From Oasisia sp. SBJ-2009 (taxonomy: Eukaryota; Annelida; Polychaeta; Sabellida; Siboglinidae): DNA of 64,000 nt. The DNA lies in NCBI GenBank assembly GCA_964017155.1, contig OZ024857.1, forward strand, positions 27,783,601-27,847,600. The letters are read 5' to 3'. Position numbers and translations under genes: made by a program. The notes beneath the pieces are model-generated. The model was not told where the DNA came from, did not search any database, and was given only the letters and a program-made list of their open reading frames with translations. Positions 60,801-64,000 of the stretch are shown here, one piece after another; the stretch's first letter is position 1, and each line of letters opens with the position of its first letter.

Positions 60801-63477
60801 CGTGGGTGTGTTGTGTGCCTAATAAACAAGATGGCTGACGTGGGTGTGTTGTGTGTCTAATAAACAAGATGGCTGACGTGGGTGTGTTGTGTGCCTAATA
60901 AACAAGATGGCTGACGTGGGTGTGTTGTGTGCCTAATAAACAAGATGGCTGACGTGGGTGTGTTGTGTGCCTAATAAACAAGATGGCTGACGTGGGTGTG
61001 TTGTGTGACTAATAAACAAGATGGCTGACGTGTGTGTGTTGTGTGCCTAATAAACAAGATGGCTGACGTGGGTGTGTTGTGTGCCTAATAAACAAGATGG
61101 CTGACGTGGGTGTGTTGTGTGCCTAATAAACAAGATGGCTGACGTGGGTGTGTTGTGTGCCTAATAAACAAGATGGCTGACGTGGGTGTGTTGTGTTCCT
61201 AATAAACAAGATGGCTGACGTGGGTGTGTTGTGTGTCTAATAAACAAGATGGCTGACTTGGGTGTGTTGTGTGCCTAATAAACAAGATGGCTGACTTGGG
61301 TGTGTTGTGTGTCTAATAAACAAGATGGCTGACGTGGGTGTGTTGTGTGTCTAATAAACAAGATGGCTGACATGGGTGTGTTGTGTGCCTAATAAACAAG
61401 ATGGCTGACTTGGGTGTGTTGTGTGCCTAATAAACAAGATGGCTGACGTGGGTGTGTTGTGTGCCTAATAAACAAGATGGCTGACGTGGGTGTGTTGTGT
61501 GCCTAATAAACAAGATGGCTGACTTGGGTGTGTTGTGTGCCTAATAAACAAGATGGCTGACGTGGGTGTGTTGTGTGCCTAATAAACAAGATGGCTGACG
61601 TGGGTGTGTTGTGTGCCTAATAAACAAGATGGCTGACTTGGGTGTGTTGTGTGCCTAATAAACAAGATGGCTGACGTGGGTGTGTTGTGTGCCTAATAAA
61701 CAAGATGGCTGACGTGGGTGTGTTGTGTGCCTAATAAACAAGATGGCTGACTTGGGTGTGTTGTGTGCCTAATAAACAAGATGGCTGACGTGGGTGTGTT
61801 GTGTGCCTAATAAACAAGATGGCTGACTTGGGTGTGTTGTGTGCCTAATAAACAAGATGGCTGACGTGGGTGTGTTGTGTGCCTAATAAACAAGATGGCT
61901 GACGTGGGTATGTTGTGTGCCTAATAAACAAGATGGCTGACTTGGGTGTGTTGTGTGCCTAATAAACAAGATGGCTGACGTGGGTGTGTTGTGTCTACAG
62001 AGCCAGTGGTGCAGGAAAATCTGCAGGTGATACAAGACTTGGAGAAGAGGGTTGTGGAGATAGAGGCAGACCTAGAGGTGAGTGAACACGTGGTAGTGTC
62101 AAGTTCAGTGTCCTGCCATCTGTATGCATGTCAGTCTGGCAGACTGTCAGTTTATTCTGTGTGTCAGACTCGCGGTCGATCTGTCGTACTGTCTGTCAGA
62201 CTGTTATGTGTGTCAGATTGTCTGTCCATCTGTCAGACCATCTGTATGTCAGACTGTCATTCCATCTGTCATACTGTCTCAGACTGTTTGTTATATGTGT
62301 CAGACTGTCAGTCCATCTGTCATACTGTCTCAGACTGTTTTCCATCTTTTCTGTACATCTTTTCCATCTGTCCGACTGTCTGTCCGACTGTCTGTCCGAC
62401 TGTCTGTCCGACTGTCTGTCCGACTGTCTGTCTTTCTGACTGTCTGTCTGTCCCTTAATCTATGACACTTCCTCTTTCTCCATACATTTATGTGTCCCCT
62501 GTTTATTTGTGTAACTGTCCAGTCATCTGTAGGTCTAATATTATCTGAGTGAAGTCATCAGCCTCATGGCCATTGGGACACCAGAGATCACAGACTCTTC
62601 TGTTATCTCTGCCAGTCTGATTAATATACCTGGTAGTAGCCTGGATCATTTCCCTCTTAGTTGAATGAGGTTTATCTGGTTTATGGCCATCATCTATCCC
62701 TCTAGGGAGCCATTTGTATTCCAGTCCAGGATCACATTTACTGGCCAGCAGTTCTTTCTGGTAATTTGCTTCACCATTGAATGTAGATGAACATGTAGTT
62801 CCATTTAATTCTGGCTACAATATTAGTTTCTTGTTTGTCCAATTTGCGTATTTATTGACAGATTTGATCAAATGTGATGTCAAACTTGAACAAAGGTCTG
62901 TAGTTTAGTCTATAGATTTATATTTGGCCAGCTTTGTTAAATTATCAGATAAATTAAAAAAAATGAGTACAACACATACCTTTGTTTGTATTTGGATAAT
63001 CTCACTGACTAAAATCTAGTGCACTCTGTGATGTTCATATTTTATGGTTTTACAAAATAGTTAAAAAAATTATTCCAACTATGCTGCTTACTAATATTAC
63101 ACATGAAAATTGCATAAAAATAAGTAAATAGATGCAAGAATTTGACAAAGATCAGGCCAAGTTCCTGTTTCTGCCCACACATGGCTTACTGACTAGGTCC
63201 AGTAACATGGTCTGAGGCCCAGATCCTGTTAAACTGCCATAAGCCAGTGAAAAATATTGTATCTACTGCTTTTGGGACCATGTTGGCTTGCTCCTCTGTG
63301 ACTGTGTTTAACGGAGCCATGTCTGCCTGGAGCAGCAGTGCACTGTGGAGCAGAGAGGCCTGGAGCTGATGATGTCAGAGGAGGAGGAGGAGGGAGAGCA
63401 GGGGGAGGCGCAGGAGAAGTGGGACTTCTACGAGGCCAATAGGCGGGGTCTCAACGAGGAGCTCACTCAGCTCAAAG
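54532..63477 (+). CDS. DNMBP: DNMBP/Tuba-like Rho GEF scaffold, 5' part of gene (gene-level span, continues past the window)
   Basis: Four exons join in phase to about 796 codons. Five SH3-like domains lie at about residues 7-62, 70-126, 157-213, 311-367 and 393-451. A proline-rich linker follows (about 460-720; RRPPPRPSGPRPPPAPSRS, KPKPPTKPKPQLKPKPVR), then a coiled coil (VIQDLEKRVVEIEADLE). N-terminal SH3 repeats, a proline-rich region and a coiled coil before the expected DH-BAR part is the dynamin-binding protein layout. Vertebrate Tuba has four N-terminal SH3s; this has five. Tuba binds dynamin through these SH3s and activates Cdc42 at membranes and junctions. Catalytic exons lie beyond 64000, so the GEF part is inferred. 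Confidence 0.82.
54806..56802. other. DNMBP intron 1, nothing recognised
   Basis: 2.0 kb of AT-rich sequence with no ORF of coding character, no clear repeat ends and no second reading-frame signal. Confidence 0.6.
56803..58698 (+). CDS. DNMBP: DNMBP-like large exon: rest of SH3-2, SH3-3 to SH3-5, proline-rich linker
   Basis: A 1.9-kb exon between tcttacag and gtgagt, phase 1 to 1. SH3-2 ends DENWWKGTLDNKTGIFPIT. SH3-3 has DDELGFQTGDVIEV but DSDFGIGQLNG, where the binding-groove Trp is missing. SH3-4 is canonical (DDEWMEGELDGRRGIFPTSY). SH3-5 has DEDWIEVRHDDGRVGCCPVV with Cys in place of the usual Phe before Pro. A charged Lys/Glu/Ser linker lies between 3 and 4. The second half is proline-rich with many PxxP motifs. 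Confidence 0.9.
59149..61996. repeat. 38-bp minisatellite, about 75 copies, filling DNMBP intron 2
   Basis: The unit is AATAAACAAGATGGCTGACG followed by TGGGTGTGTTGTGTGCCT; variants are GACTTG / GACGTG / GACATG, TGTGTC / TGTGCC, and GTGTGTG. It starts near 59149 and runs to the acceptor at 61999-62000, where the last unit changes to TGTTGTGTCTACAG. Every unit carries AATAAA and a GT-rich stretch on the gene's sense strand. Confidence 0.98.
62001..62077 (+). CDS. DNMBP: DNMBP-like exon 3: coiled-coil start
   Basis: Between ttgtgtctacag and gtgagt it reads PVVQENLQVIQDLEKRVVEI, then EADLE. The heptad pattern suits a coiled coil and the phase is 1 in and 0 out. It corresponds to the coiled-coil part that precedes the DH domain in Tuba. 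Its acceptor is made from the last repeat unit. Confidence 0.85.
62120..62457. repeat. TGTCTGTCxGAC-type degenerate minisatellite
   Basis: Runs of CAGACTGTCTGTC and GTCCGACTGTCT from about 62120, with a regular 12-bp part at 62364-62436. Several small ORFs (SVRLSVRL) are artefacts. It lies in DNMBP intron 3. Confidence 0.9.
63336..63477 (+). CDS. DNMBP: DNMBP-like exon 4: coiled coil, acidic stretch
   Basis: Reads QCTVEQRGLELMMSEEEEEG, then EQGEAQEKWDFYEANRRGLN and EELTQLK, donor gtcagt, phase 0 in and 1 out. The helical, Glu-rich pattern and NEELTQLK fit the coiled coil before the DH domain. The acceptor has no good pyrimidine tract; GAGCAG|CAG at 63335 or the next CAG, 3 nt on, are possible. 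Confidence 0.78.
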
Positions 63478-63483
63478 GTCAGT

Positions 63484-63851
63484 CTTCTTTCGGTAATCTT
63501 ATACTTAACTGGCCTAAATTGTTATGGCCTCTTAATTTTTTTTTTTTTATTTGTGTTTTAGAACAATTTAAACACGCCAAGTCGAAGTAAACAATGCGAT
63601 GTCACCGCAGCAAATATGGCGCGAGCTGTAGGCGCCTCCCAGCACCAGAACCGCGGAGGCGATTTCTTTCGACTCGGCGTGTTTAAATTGTTCTAAAACA
63701 CAAATTAAGAAACTAAAACACATCTTCTTTGTACCGGAAGTGATATAGAATCACATTGCGATCACATACACATTGATATAAGGTGAAAAAAAACCGAGTT
63801 TAAAGGGCCATAATAATTTAGGCCAGTTAAGTATAAGATTACCCTTCTTTC
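63484..63851. mobile_element. 352-bp MITE with 8-bp target duplication
   Basis: Perfect direct repeats CTTCTTTC (63484-63491 and 63844-63851) flank an element starting GGTAATCTTATACTTAACTG and ending in its inverse. The arms are complementary over most of their length (TTTTAGAACAATTTAAACAC returns inverted), so the whole can fold into a hairpin. 8-bp duplications occur in hAT, P and Merlin; GG..CC ends favour Merlin, but this is not proven. It sits 6 bp inside DNMBP intron 4, next to the donor. Confidence 0.9.
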
Positions 63852-64000
63852 TAGGTCAGTCGCACGAGAGAAACACAGCATTAGCTGACGCTGCCATATA
63901 TTGCCATGTTTTATGTGTATCTGACTCGATGTGTATGTCTCTCGTAACCTCTTACTCTGTCCCTGCCTCCGTATCTATCCCTGTCTCTAGTAGTTACACT

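Overview
This is a eukaryotic, intron-rich and AT-rich window. It most likely comes from a lophotrochozoan such as a mollusc; that is inferred from gene structure, repeat families and low coding density, and no species call is possible. Almost all ORFs of 60-130 codons are intron noise or repeat translations. The real coding content is a set of short exons with GT..AG borders and matching phases.

Layout. (1) 819-26566, + strand: the 3' part of an LRP1-type LDL-receptor-related protein gene. It holds the last LDLa repeat, EGF modules, a beta-propeller with an RHRR furin-type site, a run of EGF modules, one transmembrane helix, and a cytoplasmic tail with NPIY and NPMY motifs. The tail has two competing last exons. 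(2) 27.6-31.6 kb: 3' UTR or intergenic DNA with a 5'-truncated non-LTR retrotransposon on the - strand. (3) 47343-31647, - strand: a full delta-tubulin (TUBD1) gene in 12 recognisable exons, tail-to-tail with LRP1. An 8.2-kb transposon-like element occupies its intron 3. (4) 47.4-54.5 kb: LINE relics and microsatellites. (5) From 54532, + strand, running off the right edge: a dynamin-binding protein (DNMBP/Tuba)-like gene with five N-terminal SH3 domains, a proline-rich linker and the start of a coiled coil. Its intron 2 is filled by about 75 copies of a 38-bp minisatellite.

The introns carry many mobile elements with readable ends. They include a TTAA-flanked element with a THAP relic (Kolobok-like), and a 6.1-kb TA-flanked insertion holding a broken tyrosine recombinase and a broken SGNH-hydrolase-like ORF. 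There is also an 8.2-kb CCCAGCAAACAA-ended element with CACGTG-rich tandem arrays at both ends and possible exons of its own, and a 352-bp MITE with a perfect 8-bp target duplication. A foldback element, two tRNA-headed SINE copies and several LINE tails complete the set. Tandem arrays repeatedly lie directly upstream of 3' splice sites (8.7, 9.5, 11.1 and 62.0 kb).

The three host genes are not a functional unit. LRP1 is an endocytic receptor, delta-tubulin is a centriole/basal-body tubulin, and DNMBP is a Cdc42 GEF scaffold. No prokaryote-style operon, CRISPR array, rRNA or intact tRNA gene was seen.
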